From Symbiodinium natans (Eukaryota; Sar; Dinophyceae; Suessiales; Symbiodiniaceae), in assembly GCA_905221605.1 (NCBI GenBank), contig CAJNDS010001258.1, forward strand, positions 107,501 to 171,500: 64,000 nucleotides of DNA. The letters run 5' to 3'. Below are positions 39,860 to 50,300 of the stretch, piece by piece (the first letter of the stretch is position 1; each line of letters starts with the position of its first letter). A model generated the notes under the pieces. That model ran no database searches. It saw nothing but the letters and a program-made list of their open reading frames with translations, and had not been told where the DNA came from. The position numbers and the translations under genes are program-made.

Positions 39860-42800
39860 GGTTGTGGAGTGAGGGTTGAGGGTTGAGGGTTGACGGTTCA
39901 GAGACTCTTACAAAGGAAGCTTCCCACCTGAAACCGTCCTGGAGTGTGAGGCGAGAGGAGGTTTGGGCCTGGAGAGATCCCCCCCCACTCCCTGCGTAGG
40001 CCGTAGGATTTAGGACTCAGGGTTTGTGGCTTCGGGTTTAGGATTTAAGGGCTAGCCCCGAACTTCAACCCTAATGGAGCGCCAAACACGTCTAAACCCT
40101 CTAAACACGTCTAATCCCTCTAAGACCTCAAAACCCAAAAAACCCTCCAAACCCTCTCACCCTTCAAACCATCTAACCCTTTAACCCAAACCCTAAACCC
40201 CCTAAGCCCTAAACCCCTTAAACCCAAAAACCCCTAAACCCTAAACCCTACACCCTAGACCCCCTAAGCCCTAAACCCCTTAAACCCCTTAAACCCAGCA
40301 CTAAACCCCTTCAACCCAAAAACCCCTAAAACCTAAACCCTAAACCCCCTAACCCCTTATATAAACCCCCTTAAACCCTCTTCTAGCATCCCCTAACCCT
40401 TTCTATAAACCCCTTAAACCCTCCCAAACCCTGATCAAAAAAAACTAGAAATAGAAAAGACATCAATAAAAAAAATGAAAATGAATTTACAAATATAATA
40501 TAATAAAATACAACATAATATAATGGAATATAATAAAGCATAACAGAATATAGAATATAGAATATAGAATATAGAATATAGAATATAGAATATAGAATAT
40601 AGAATATACAATATACAATATACAATATAGAATTAAACCGAATCAACATGGCAAAATAAAGTAACTTGAAATGAAACCCGGCACCTGCCTTGGCTGTCAG
40701 GAAACCGCGGCCTGCCACGGCTCCCGCCAGAGCCGTGCAGGCCCTTAGTAGCCCAGCAACCACATTAGAGTAAATGGCACCCTTCTTTATTCCCCTAAAC
40801 CCTAAACCCTAAACCCTAAACCCTAAACCCTAAACCCTAAACCCTAAACCCTAAACCCTAAGAAGAGAAAAGGGTTCCAGTGGGCTACCAAGGGTCAGAA
40901 CGCTGACAAGCGCGGCGATCTGCGCTAACGGAGGTGGAGGTTTGTGAGGTCTTGTGACATTTGGGTTTGGGGTTTGAGGTTTAGGGTTTAAGGGGTTTAA
41001 GGGGTTTAAGGGGTTTAAGGGGTTTAAGGGGTTTAAGGGGTTTAAGGGGTTTAAGGGGTTTAAGGGGTTTAAGGGGTTTAAGGGGTTTAGGGTTTAGGGA
41101 TTAGGGTTTTGGGGTTTGGGGTTTAAGGGGTTTAGGGTTTAAGGGGTTTCTAGGGTTTCTAGGGTTTCTAGGGTTTCTAGGGTTTCTAGGGTTTCCAGGG
41201 TTTCTAGGGTTTCTATGGTTTCTAAGGTTCCAGGAGTTTCGGGGGTTCAGGGTTTAGGGCGTTAAGGGTAGAAGTCCGTGAAGCCCCAAACCCCTGCATT
41301 CTGCTTTCCACGTGCGGAGGGATTTTCATGATAACCCTAAACCCTAAACCCTAAACCCTAAACCCTAAACCCTAAACCCTAAACCCTAAACCCTAAACCC
41401 TAAACCCTAAACCCTAAACCCTAAACCCTAAACCCTAAACCCTAAACCCTAAACCCTAAACCCTGCCGGACTTGCGGCTTTCACAGATTCCCGGATCTTC
41501 GGCTTCGCGAATTTCACGCGCGGCTTTCCGGCTCCATGCAGGCGGTTCACGGTTTAGGGTTTAGCATTTAGGGTATAGGGTTTAGGGTTTAGGGTTTAGG
41601 GTTTAGGGTTTAAGGTTTCATGGTCCCCCCCCCCCCCCCGCAGCATGTTGGAAGGCTCAAAACAAAAAAAGGGTCGGACCGCTCACATAGTCCCATGCTT
41701 CGGCTTCTCCCACGGCCACGCGCCTCCGTGGCCCCGCGAAACTACGTCCGAGCTAGCTCTGCAGAGCGCGCATGTTGTATCGAAGGCATCCCTAGTATTT
41801 AGAGTGGTCTATTCCTTATTGAGCTTAAAGTACCCTTAAAAATCTAAAATGTTACCCCACGATGACAAAGAGCCATGGCCCAGCATGATTATACGTCCGG
41901 GCCACCTCATCCAGCTACTGCGAACGCGTCTGTGGCCCCGCAGGAGCATAAGCTTGTGTCGCCATTGCATCCAGGCTGCGATAGCATCCACGGACCAACG
42001 CAACAACAACCAAGGTACTGGCAAGCAAAGGTTGCTCTAACAGCAACCCTGAACCCTGAACCCGAAGCCGTAGTTGTAAGCTAAGAGTACTCGGACGCTG
42101 GCATATAGCATGTTCAGACCTCTCAAAAACGGCCTTGGGGCTTTCGGCTTTGTTAGAGAGGGGCACCACACTTAGGAAAAAGTGCGCAAATACATCCGGA
42201 CCCCAACGCGACCCCAAGCCCAAGTGTCCCCTTGATTCTCAACCCTAAACCCTAAACCCTAAACCCTAAACCCCAAACCCCAAACCCTAAACCCTCGGCC
42301 CTGAGAAGCCCCGTATCTCTCGACTCAGACCAATGAGATTTGCAACTTCTTAGAGAGTTTAGGGTTTAGGGGTGTGCACCTTAAACCCTAAACCCTAAAC
42401 CCTAAACCCTCAACCCTAAACCCTAAACCCTAATCAAGAGCGCACGGCCTTGAGGGGAAGGCGCACGGCTGGTCGGGAGATGGTGCATTCATCACCATCT
42501 TCCGGGCTGCTCAACTGGTTCACGGGTTCCTGAGGCCCGGGCTGGCTCAGGGCTTGGGGCTTTTAGGGTTTAGGGCTTTTAGGGTTTAGGGTTTAGGGTT
42601 TAGGGTTTAGGGTTTAGAGTTTAGAGTTTAGGGTTTAGGGTTTAGGGTTTAGGGTTTAGGGTTTAGGGTTTAGGGTTTAGGGTTTAGGGTTTAGGGTTTA
42701 GGGTTTAGGGTTTAGGGTTTAGGGTATTGATATGTAGCTCTGGATCAGTGCCAGCCCTCAACTTCAGATGAAGAATCCCTCCTCGCCCGCCCACGGCACA

Positions 42801-44755
42801 ATGCCCGCTACAACCTCAAATCTCAGAGGCCACAAGCCTACAGCCTGGACCCATAAACCTTATACATAGTATGAACCCTCTGCAACCCTGAAACCCAACA
42901 TAAACAGACACTGCGCAACCCCGGACCTCCCAAGCTCAACTACAAACCACTCCCCCCCCCCCCCCCCCACTGCATGGTTCTGACCCCCAGACACCCCGTG
43001 CCCGCCAGAAGATCCCATTGTCGCAAGTGACATGGGAGTAAAGGGTTGTTGCCTTCACGCTCCTGCTCTAAAGATCCAGAATAACATGAGTGGCCTATAA
43101 TGAGAACTGTTCAGGGACTCTAAGATGATAATACTGGGAAAAAACTCCACTCAACCCGAACCTTTGTCACCGTGTTCGTTTGTTTTTTGGATGTGGGGGT
43201 TAGGGGGTTCGGGTGTGAGGGTGTCAGGGGTAGATAGGAGTCTACGAAACCCCAAAAGGTACCCCTAAATTCAGAGACCCCCATATAGGTTGTTAGGAGA
43301 CACCCACCCCGACTCCATCGCGTCGGAGATGCACTCGTATGCTCGTAGAAGAGCAGCCGGGCACGCTCGTTCACGACTGGCGGGAGGGTACTACACCCGA
43401 AACCCTGCAACACCCCAGCTGTGCAAAACCTTAAGTCCTATGAGCCCTAAACCTCAAACCCGAAACCCTAAAACCCAGCTTCTGCGCTTCGGATTCAGGG
43501 CACTTTCAGCTGGGAACCTGTAACTGCCTAAACTCCAAATCCCCAAAACCCCTGAAGCCCCTGAAGCCCTTGAACACGTTTAGGGTTTAGGGTTTGGGGT
43601 TTAGGGTTTAGGCTTTAGGCTTTAGGGTTCAAGGTTTCGGGCTTAGGGTTACTCTATGTGTTTAGGGTGCGGGCACTGCAGCAATCGGCTGAAAGTGGGT
43701 GGGGGGGGGGGGAACGCAGGGACGTCTGCAGGGAACTGTCGGCAGCATCCGGGAGCTCTGCCATCTGACATGTGGAGTCGCGAAAACCCTAAACCCCAAA
43801 CCCTGAATCCTGAACCCAAAACCCTAAACCCTAAACCCTAAACCCTAGCCCTAGACCCTAAACCCTAAACCCTAAACCCTAAACCCTAAACCCTAAACCC
43901 TAAACCCTAAACCCTAAACCCTAAACCCTAAACCCTAAACCCCAAGCCCAAGGCTTCCTCCCCACGATGTCCAGCCATTCTGCGTGCCAAATCAAACCCT
44001 AAGCTCTCGGGTTTAGGGTTTAGGGTTTAGGGTTTAGGGTTTAGGGTTTAGGGTTTAGGGCTTAGGGCTTAGGGTTTAGGGTTTAGGGTTTAGGGTTGAG
44101 AAAAGCCTCTTCAAACATTCGAACATACAAGGGAAACTGCCCAAGGGCAGTAAGAAACTACGCACTGCTCCCCTAAACCCTAACCCTAAACCCTAAATCC
44201 TAAACCCTAAACCCTAAACCCTGAACCTTGAACCTTGAACCCTACTGTGCTGGCTTTCAAGGTCGACCCTTGGTGGGCCCTCTCGGAGCTTAGAGCGTAT
44301 GTCCTCCGCCCCCTCCCCAACAACTCCCCCAAACTAGTTTAGCAAACGATCAGGCAGTCAGGGTTCAGGGTTTAGGGTTTAGGGTTTAGGGTTAGTACAT
44401 GCGAGATCACATTGCCTCCCGCTTCTACTCTTAACCCTAGACCCGGGCCTGTAAACCCGTAAGCCCTCCAAAACCCATTGACCCTATAAACCCGATAAAC
44501 CCTATAAACCTAGAAACCATGTAAAACCGACAAACCCCATAAACCCTATGCAAACCCTATGCAAACCCTATATATACATATATATATATATATATATACA
44601 CCCTAAACCCCAAACCCTAGACCCTGGACCCCAAACCCAAAACCCTGCTCTGGGGAGCCAGCTGGAAGGCATTGTCCGCACTGCTCTTAGCCACGTGCGC
44701 GCCACATGGGCGCCCAGGGCACTTGCGGGGGTAGCCGAAAGGTACCGCGGAGGTC
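36488..44755 (-). CDS. Unidentified multi-exon gene, copy B (paralogue of copy A)
   Basis: Not recognised. Exons matching copy A: 44685-44648 (SSADNAFQLAPQ); 43376-43308 (contains NERARLLFYEHTSASPTRWS); 42529-42449 (EPVNQLSSPEDGDECTISRP and on); 42030-41850 (contains DAIAAWMQWRHKLMLL); about 41530-41470 (KFAKPKIRESVKAASPA); 40919-40689 (membrane helix, split by an inserted element); 39716-39674 (GADSDTQSWVQLAA); and three related Lys-rich pieces near 38,140-38,085, 37,785-37,725 and 37,300-37,215. Pairwise exon lengths are 72/69, 111/81, 78/78 (insert removed) and 43/43 nt, all differing by multiples of three, with shared acceptors and mostly GC donors. That is good evidence that both copies are, or recently were, translated. 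The membrane-helix exon here is interrupted, so copy B may be dead unless that element is spliced out. Confidence 0.5.
37210..38145 (-). repeat. Three related Lys/Ala-rich exon-like cassettes
   Basis: At 37,300-37,215, 37,785-37,725 and 38,140-38,085 the minus strand reads [EA]AAGKRKEPVGS, EETDKAAAADKQKDPVGG and EVAEDKSKEPAGS. Each follows an acceptor-like [AG]ACAG or GCAG|GCC and is followed by GTGGG or GCGGG at the P-V/A codon. The single partner in copy A is at about 2,095-2,030. It looks like exon triplication in copy B. Confidence 0.45.
38444..38645. repeat. Uniform CTTAGGG variant array
   Basis: About 28 near-exact copies, then normal TTTAGGG units. Confidence 0.97.
38947..39267. repeat. 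9-bp minisatellite CCAAAAGCC
   Basis: About 35 units with a few single-base variants (GCACC). It gives false open frames of Gly-Phe-Trp, Gly-Ala-Phe and Gly-Leu-Leu repeats on the minus strand. It lies in an intron-like part of gene copy B and is absent from copy A. Confidence 0.95.
39674..39716 (-). CDS. Gene copy B exon (GADS..SWV.LAA)
   Basis: 43 nt, acceptor CCCGGCCAG, donor GCCA|GCCCTGG. Partner of 2822-2864; 9 of 14 residues are identical. Confidence 0.55.
39733..39897. repeat. TTTAGGG passing into TTGAGGG
   Basis: Normal units change abruptly to about ten TTGAGGG units. Confidence 0.93.
40543..40635. repeat. 7-bp repeat AATATAG in an AT-rich patch
   Basis: About 12 units, within the AT-rich stretch 40,440-40,670, next to the interrupted copy-B exon. 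Confidence 0.9.
40689..40919 (-). CDS. Gene copy B transmembrane exon, interrupted by a 153-bp insertion
   Basis: Same exon as 3739-3816, with acceptor GCGCAG and donor AAG|GCAGGT. The element at 40742-40894 splits it. Taking out exactly that element restores a 78-nt exon (IAALVSVLT then CTALAGAVAGRGFLTAK) with the same frame as copy A. Confidence 0.55.
40742..40894. mobile_element. 153-bp inverted-repeat element carrying a CCCTAAA array, inserted in an exon
   Basis: Ends are 13-bp inverted repeats: CCCTTAGTAGCCC at 40742-40754 and GGGCTACCAAGGG at 40882-40894. The inside holds about nine CCCTAAA units (40796-40861) and no open frame. Compared with the uninterrupted exon at 3739-3816, exactly this interval is extra. 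A 2-bp duplication (GG/CC) is possible. It is either a non-autonomous DNA element or a young intron-like insertion. Confidence 0.7.
40985..41232. repeat. Two 9-bp telomere-derived arrays: GGGGTTTAA then TTTCTAGGG
   Basis: About 11 GGGGTTTAA units (40,987-41,090), then about ten TTTCTAGGG units (41,137-41,230). Confidence 0.93.
41332..41464. repeat. CCCTAAA array in gene copy B
   Basis: About 19 exact units; absent at the matching place in copy A. Confidence 0.97.
41645..42045 (-). CDS. Gene copy B candidate exon (DAIAAWMQW)
   Basis: Partner of 4,120-4,345; reads VDAIAAWMQWRHKLMLLRGH and further on IIMLGHG. The frame is kept across the best-matching 40 codons. Confidence 0.4.
42449..42529 (-). 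CDS. Gene copy B exon (27 codons, phase 0)
   Basis: Acceptor GGGCCTCAG, donor CTCAAG|GC. It aligns with 4659-4769 as QE-[AP]-[AV]-N-[RQ]-L-[TS]-[TS]-P-[DE]-D...SRPAV. Phase 0 on both sides. Confidence 0.65.
42555..42726. repeat. TTTAGGG array
   Basis: About 24 units. Confidence 0.97.
43308..43376 (-). CDS. Gene copy B exon (PTRWSRG)
   Basis: The 69-nt paralogue of the exon at 6798-6869, one codon shorter, with the same phase and splice context. Confidence 0.6.
43790..44100. repeat. CCCTAAA array facing a TTTAGGG array
   Basis: CCCTAAA 43,817-43,941, then about 70 bp unique, then TTTAGGG 44,010-44,098: a natural inverted pair. Confidence 0.96.
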
Positions 44756-45028
44756 GAAGAGCCCGACATTCTGTTAGTGGGGTTCAGGGTTCAGGGTTTA
44801 TAGGTTATAGGGTTTATGGTTTAGGGTTTAGGGTTTAGGGTTTAGGGTTTTAGGGTCCTTAAGGTTCCAAAAACCGCCTGAGGCTGCGTGGGTGCTAGGG
44901 CTTTTTGGGTGTTAGGGTTCTGGGTGTTCGGGCTCTTGGGGTCTTAGGGTGCTAGCATGTTAGGGTCTAGGTTTAGGGTGTACGGGTTTTGGGATTGTAG
45001 GGTTCTAGCATTTTAGGGTGATAGGGTC

Positions 45029-45304
45029 AGGGTGTTAGGGTGTTAGGGTGTTAGGGTGTTGGGGTGTTGGGGTGTTGGGGTGTTGGGGTGTTGGGGTGTT
45101 GGGGTGTTGGGGTGTTGGGGTGTTGGGGTGTTGGGGTGTTGGGGTGTTGGGGTGTTAGGGTGTTGTTGGGGTGTTGGGGTGTTGGGGTGTTGGGGTGTTG
45201 GGGTGTTGGGGTGTTGGGGTGTTGGGGTGTTGGGGTGTTGGGGTGTTGGGGTGTTGGGGTGTTGGGGTGTTGGGGTGTTGGGGTGTTGGGGTGTTGGGGT
45301 GTTG
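45029..45304. repeat. 8-bp minisatellite GGGGTGTT
   Basis: About 34 units, preceded by GGGTGTTA units, so it appears to have grown out of a telomere-like word. Open frames here (Thr-Pro-Gln-His-Pro-Asn on the minus strand) are repeat artefacts. Confidence 0.95.
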
Positions 45305-45624
45305 TGCCGGGGTAAGGCTTGAAGACGTCCTCCAAAAACCACACACACACACAGACAGACAGACCCTCCCTCAGTTCCTTCTACCCCCTTGAAAAGCCTA
45401 GTTTCATGGTCCATGATAAACAGAATCTACAAAATCAAAAACTTGACTCCACAAGCGGTGAGTCCCAACACCCTGAATCCAGCACGAAAGCTGGAAAAAA
45501 GAGACTCAACCTAGAGTCTAAGCACATCTCACGCGATGATTCGTCCCCAAGGCCGACACGCAAAATCCAAAGCTGTACCCCGTACCGAACAAGAAACGGC
45601 CTACTGCAGACCAACAGGTTCGGG

Positions 45625-45862
45625 GTTTAGGGTTTAGGGTGTAGGGTTTAGGGTTTAGGGTTTAGGGTTTAGGGTTTAGGGTTTAGGGTTTAGGGTTTAG
45701 GGTGCAGGGTTTAGGGTTTAGGGTTTAGGGTTTAGGGTTTAGGGTTTAGGGTTTAGGGTTTAGGGTTTAGGGTTTAGGGTTTAGGGTTTAGGGTTTAGGG
45801 TTTAGGGTTTAGGGTTTAGGGTTTAGGGTTTAGGATTGAGTTGAGGGTTTAGGGTTTAGGGT
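45625..45862. repeat. TTTAGGG array
   Basis: About 33 units. Confidence 0.97.
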
Positions 45863-46320
45863 TTTTAAGAGCTACCCAAAAACGAACCCCTGGAACCCTA
45901 AACACTGCCGCACCTCCTGCGCACGCAGTAGGAGAGCCTCCTGGACGTGACAATCCCCCGGTGAGCTTTGGGGACTTGGTCATACAACGAAGGCTTACAC
46001 AGAGCAACCCCCGGTACCTTAAAGGAAAAGGCCAAGATAGCCAATAATTAGGGAGATGCCTCTCTTGTGTATGGCATACTCTACTGTTGGAGATTCATGG
46101 GTCATTAAAAGATATGCATGCCCTAGCTGGCGTTCAGTTGCCCCACATACCAACACCCATTCTTCAACGGTCATGCCAATAATTCCCAAAAAGTAGGAGC
46201 AGCTTTAGGTCCTGTCTAAGGCTACCCCGAATAACTTAGGAAGCAGGACCCGGGGTTTCAGAAGGCGGGTGGGGCTCGATGCGCATTTGGCTTTGCGGGG
46301 AAGGGTTTAGGGCCTTAGGT

Positions 46321-46440
46321 TATAAAGGTCGGTGGCCTCTTTATCTGTTACCCTTATACCTTAATAGAGCCCCTAGGTACCCTAATAGGAACCCCCTACA
46401 AAACAGAAACCCTACTTAAAGAGACCACCAACCAATATAA
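46321..46440. mobile_element. 120-bp inverted-repeat element
   Basis: TATAAAGGTCGGTGGCCTCT then TTA at the left, TAAAGAGACCACCAACCAAT then ATA at the right, with imperfect symmetry inside. Flanking DNA from 46,010 to 46,600 has no recognisable gene. Confidence 0.6.
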
Positions 46441-46608
46441 GCCTTAGGGTTTTAGAGTTCAGGGTAGAGGGCTTTCTGTGACTTGTCCTGAAAGCCCTGA
46501 CCCCATATGCCCCCAGGCTTACGTCTTATGGGGTCTATGGAGAGACCCCTAGAAGGGAGCCTGAATCTTATTCCCGTATAGAACTCCAATATATACCGCA
46601 TATAGTCC

Positions 46609-46738
46609 CTAAACCCTAAACCCTAAACCCTAAACCCTAAACCCTAAACCCTAAACCCTAAACCCTAAACCCTAAACCCTAAACCCTAACCCCTAACCCC
46701 TAACCCCTAACCCCTAACCCTAAACCCTAAACCCTAAG
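46609..46738. repeat. CCCTAAA array
   Basis: About 18 units, five of them CCCCTAA-type. Confidence 0.97.
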
Positions 46739-47491
46739 TAGCCCCTAAATCACTCCTCAGGTCCCTTTAAGGGTCCCTCCTTTAGCCCCTTAAACTTAGG
46801 AACTTCCAAAAGGATCATCCTCACAGGAGGGTTTAGGGTTTCGGGTTTAGGGTTTAGGGTTTAGGGTTTAGGGTTTAGGGTTTAGGGTTTAGGGTGTAGA
46901 GTTTAGGGTTTAGGGTTTAGGGTTTAGGGTTTAGGGTTTAGGGGTCGAGGGCTTGGGTTCTTGTATTGAGGGCTTCACGTTTGGGACACCCACTGGAGCC
47001 TAGGGTAGGGCTCAAATGTGGACGCAAATAATCTGCAGCACTCTGCGCTGAGCCCAACAGTCCCAGTTAGGGCTTGTAGGTTACCCGAATTAAGCCCCAA
47101 GCTCCCAAGGCTTGCAACCACAAACCCTGAACCCAAGAAACTCCGAAAGCCCTGCTACACAGTAGCATCCGGGCCCAAGTATATACTATCTAGGCACATG
47201 AACCCTTGTGGTCTATACACCCTAAACCCTAAACCCTAAACCATAAACCCTAAACCCTAAACCCTAAACCCTAAACCCTAAACCCTAAACCCCCAGAGCC
47301 CGCCACAACAACCTTTGAATCAAAGGTTGCTTGTCTTTAACACGGGCCTTCTTAAGTCAGGAGCTACCAGCACGGCCGAAGCGGTCGGCTGAGCAGGATG
47401 CGGCCGGGAGCTCCAGATACTCCTCTCATCTCCGCGGGGTTACCCTAAACCCTAAACCCTAAACCCTAAACCCTAAACCCTAAACCCTAAA

Positions 47492-48925
47492 CTACGTCAT
47501 GTGCTCCGACAGCTGCAGCAGAAAGGTGGCCGTGCCAACCGCGGAGGACGAGAGGCCGATGAGGACGCCGAACTGGGACGGGGCCGAGAAGCAGAGGGAG
47601 ACCGCCAGCATGCAGAGAACAGCTATCCTTAGTGGCACAGTGACCATATTCTAATCAGGGTACCCGCTTTTTGGTTGGTTACTTTCTGTCCCACTGGGCA
47701 GCCCAAGTATCTCGGCCATGGCCTTCTCGAAGCTGAAGAGCAGCACCGCCGTCTCGGGCTTTGCGGCCGTCTGCAGAACCTGCCGCTCGCAGAGGTCAAA
47801 GCCCCAGAGCCCCATGCGCGAGGCCACCAGGGCCGCGATGAAGAGGACCTCCCATCGCATCCAGGTCCTTCCCAGCACGACGCTGAAGAAAACCGCGGCG
47901 GCCACCGCGACTGCGGCAAGCTGGCAGCGCTGCAGCACCAAGCCGACCCTGGCAACGCCGTGATGCCGCATCATGGCCGGGGCCACCACGGTGCCACAGC
48001 AGCCGGCCACTTGGGCAGCGGCGCGGAACGCAGCGATGACCGCCGGCTGCAAGCCCTGCGACTGCAACCAAGCGGACATCAGGGCGCCGGGAGACAGCAC
48101 GGTGAAGTGGAGGCACACGAAGGCGATGGAGAACAGCTTGGGCCTTGCATCCATGGCCCAGAGGACCTTCGCGCCCTCCAGCAGAGCAAGGGGCGAGCGC
48201 GACGGCGGGCCGGCGTCCTCAGACTTCGAGGTCATCAGCTCCGGCGAGGCAAGACGCAGCCGGTGCAGGCAGGCCAGAATCCCCGCGGCCGCGAAGAAGT
48301 GCCAGCCGACCAGAGCGCCCAGCACCTTCCCGTTGACTTCGCCGAGGCACGCCCCCAGAAAGGTGAAGGTTCCGATGGACGAGGCCAGGTCGGCCCTTGT
48401 GACCCAAGCGTTGGCCGCGGCCAAAGCACCCTGGCCTTGCGCGACGTACAGGCAGCGCACGCACTCCTTGTCCACGAAGGTCATCAGCACAGACCACATG
48501 GCAGCGTAGAGCGCGAAGAGGCACAAGCCGCACCAAAAGATCGGCTCTTGAAGCAGCCGAGGGTCGCCTGCGTCAGACTTCAAGGAGAGCAGCATGCCCC
48601 CGCCGACCAGGACAGCAAGGTTCTCGCACACGACCATGCGGCATAGCATGGACCATCGGGACCCCTTGGGAGCTGCATCGAACCAGCGCGCAACTTTGGG
48701 TACGATCAGCACGACGCTGAGCGACTGCGCGAGGGACAGCGCCGAGACGGGCGCGAGGGAGCGCGGCGAGATGCGCTCGAGGAAGACGGGCAGAACGAAG
48801 AGCCAGGCCGTGTGGCCCGCGTTGTGCAGGCTGTGCGCCAGGCACAGAAGTGGCAGCGCTGGGAGCCCTGCCACCGGCAGGGACGGCCGGCGCGGAGGCC
48901 TAAGCCATGGCACTGATCTCGGCAT
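47492..48925 (-). CDS. Ferroportin-like iron exporter (SLC40A / IREG family), two exons
   Basis: Predicted multi-pass membrane protein of 452 residues. Family role: ferroportins export ferrous iron (or other divalent metals in plants and algae) across the plasma, vacuolar or plastid membrane. Exon 1 is 48925-47703 and exon 2 is 47627-47492, ending TAG. Seen, numbered from the ATG at 48925: a hydrophobic first helix with W41 (family pattern W-x-F in helix 1); a charged RWFD-type loop after helix 2; N172-x3-R-x-D-L-x7-G near 172-191; TVLSPGALMSAWLQSQGL at 275-292, the family's TVLSFGG..TAYLLSQG segment; and ASRMGLWGFDLCERQVLQ near 368-385, which matches the ASR-x-GLW-x-FDL-x-x-Q-L-L-Q signature. 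Exon 2 supplies the last helix, beginning near SAPSQFG, the usual PSQFG motif. The ORF is also open upstream to 48982 but only from a TTG codon, so I chose the first ATG. Joining exons as CTTGG|GC...AG|GATA keeps the frame. Telomere-type arrays lie on both sides. The family call is strong; substrate and membrane are inference. Confidence 0.85.
47628..47702 (-). other. 75-nt GC-AG intron of the ferroportin-like gene
   Basis: On the minus strand exon 1 ends ATACTTGG, the intron starts GCTGCCCAG and ends CCACTAAG, and exon 2 starts GATAGCT. Reading straight through meets a stop 16 codons into the intron and loses the last helix. Splicing here gives a continuous frame into the PSQFG helix. GC donors are known to be common in dinoflagellates. 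The exact bases are inferred from frame and homology. Confidence 0.7.
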
Positions 48926-49316
48926 GAGTGAAGATGCCAAACAAAGAATCTGAGTGAATTGCACTCGTGACAACAAAACCAAGTATGTGTAAAATGCATC
49001 TTGCAGCTCCCCCTAAACCCTAAACCCCACACCCTAAACCCTAAACCCTAAAGCCTATGATGTGATTGATAGCCTGGGCCCCTTCTCCTACATGTGCTTG
49101 GGCCTCGATGGGGAGCCGAGGGTGTAGGTTTCTAGTTAGGGCTAGGGGTTTCGAGTTTAGGGTTTAGGGTTTAAGGTTTAGGGTTTAAGAATTTGGGCTT
49201 AGGGTTTGGGGCTTAGGGTTTGGGATGTTGGAGGGCTTTAGCGTTTTGGGTGAGTGCTTCGGGAGACGATTCGACCATGTCTTCATGTCTCCGACTGGCC
49301 AGTCCCCCAATTGTAG

Positions 49317-49452
49317 ACCCTAAACCCTAAATCCTAAACCCTAAACCCTAAACCCTAAACCCTAAACCCTAAACCCTAAACCCTAAACCCTAAACCCTAA
49401 ACCCTAAACCCTAAACCCTAAACCCTAAACCCTAAACCCTAAACCTAAACCA
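49317..49452. repeat. CCCTAAA array
   Basis: About 19 units, upstream (minus sense) of the ferroportin-like gene. Confidence 0.97.
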
Positions 49453-49714
49453 TCCTAAACCCCAGTGGTAGTTCCTTCCAGGAGCATCTTGAACCTTTAT
49501 GGCTGGCGCGAATGTCTATTTCAGAGCCCTTGGGCTGTTCTGTTCTAGAGTTCTTCCTGAGGCGCCCAGCTTCCCTCAACCCTAAACCCGAAACCCTGAA
49601 CCCCCTCTGTTTTGCGCAAGGCGTCAACCCCGACTTCGCCGGGACGGCAAGCGGAGGATTCTACCCCTTCAGGGTTCAAAATGCTGCTCTGAACTAGGGC
49701 CGCCCCAACAAGCG

Positions 49715-49900
49715 TGTAGGGTTTAGGGTTTAGGGTTTAGGGTTTAGGGTTTAGGGTTTAGGGTTTAGGGTTTAGGGTTTAGGGTTTAGGGTTTGGGGTT
49801 TGGGGTTTAGGGTTTAGGGTTTAGGGTTTAGGGTTTAGGGTTTAGGGTTTAGGGTTTAGGGTTTAGGGTTTAGGGTTTAGGGTTTAGGGTTTAGCCGGGT
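49715..49900. repeat. TTTAGGG array
   Basis: About 26 units. Confidence 0.97.
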
Positions 49901-50069
49901 TTAGGGTTAGTACCATCGAAACCATTTGTGAGACAAACCACCCCCAAAATGGGCCTAGTTTACAACAACAGCCTATTTGGGGGTTGACTGCAAGCCCACC
50001 AAACCCTGTCTGTTTCTTATTGCGAATGTATTTGCGCATATACAGATATGCACATGCACACGTACATAT

Positions 50070-50300
<231 letters not shown>

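Larger units (their letters stand above)
45440..47155 (-). other. Candidate exons downstream of the ferroportin-like gene
   Basis: 45,620-45,440 has about 60 open codons (VRYGVQLWILRVGLGDESSR); 46,005-45,905 (PSLYDQVPKAHRGIVTSRRL); 47,155-47,010 (QGFRSFLGSGFVVASLGSLG). Family unknown; the plus strand is also open over the first. Confidence 0.3.

Noticed and set aside
45043-45414. Thr-Pro-Gln-His-Pro-Asn and Gly-Cys-Trp-Gly-Val frames
   Set aside because: Produced by the 8-bp GGGGTGTT repeat on both strands.
47675-48646. 323-codon plus-strand frame and several others over 47.6-48.9 kb
   Set aside because: Shadows of the GC-rich ferroportin-like gene on the minus strand; none has recognisable family features.
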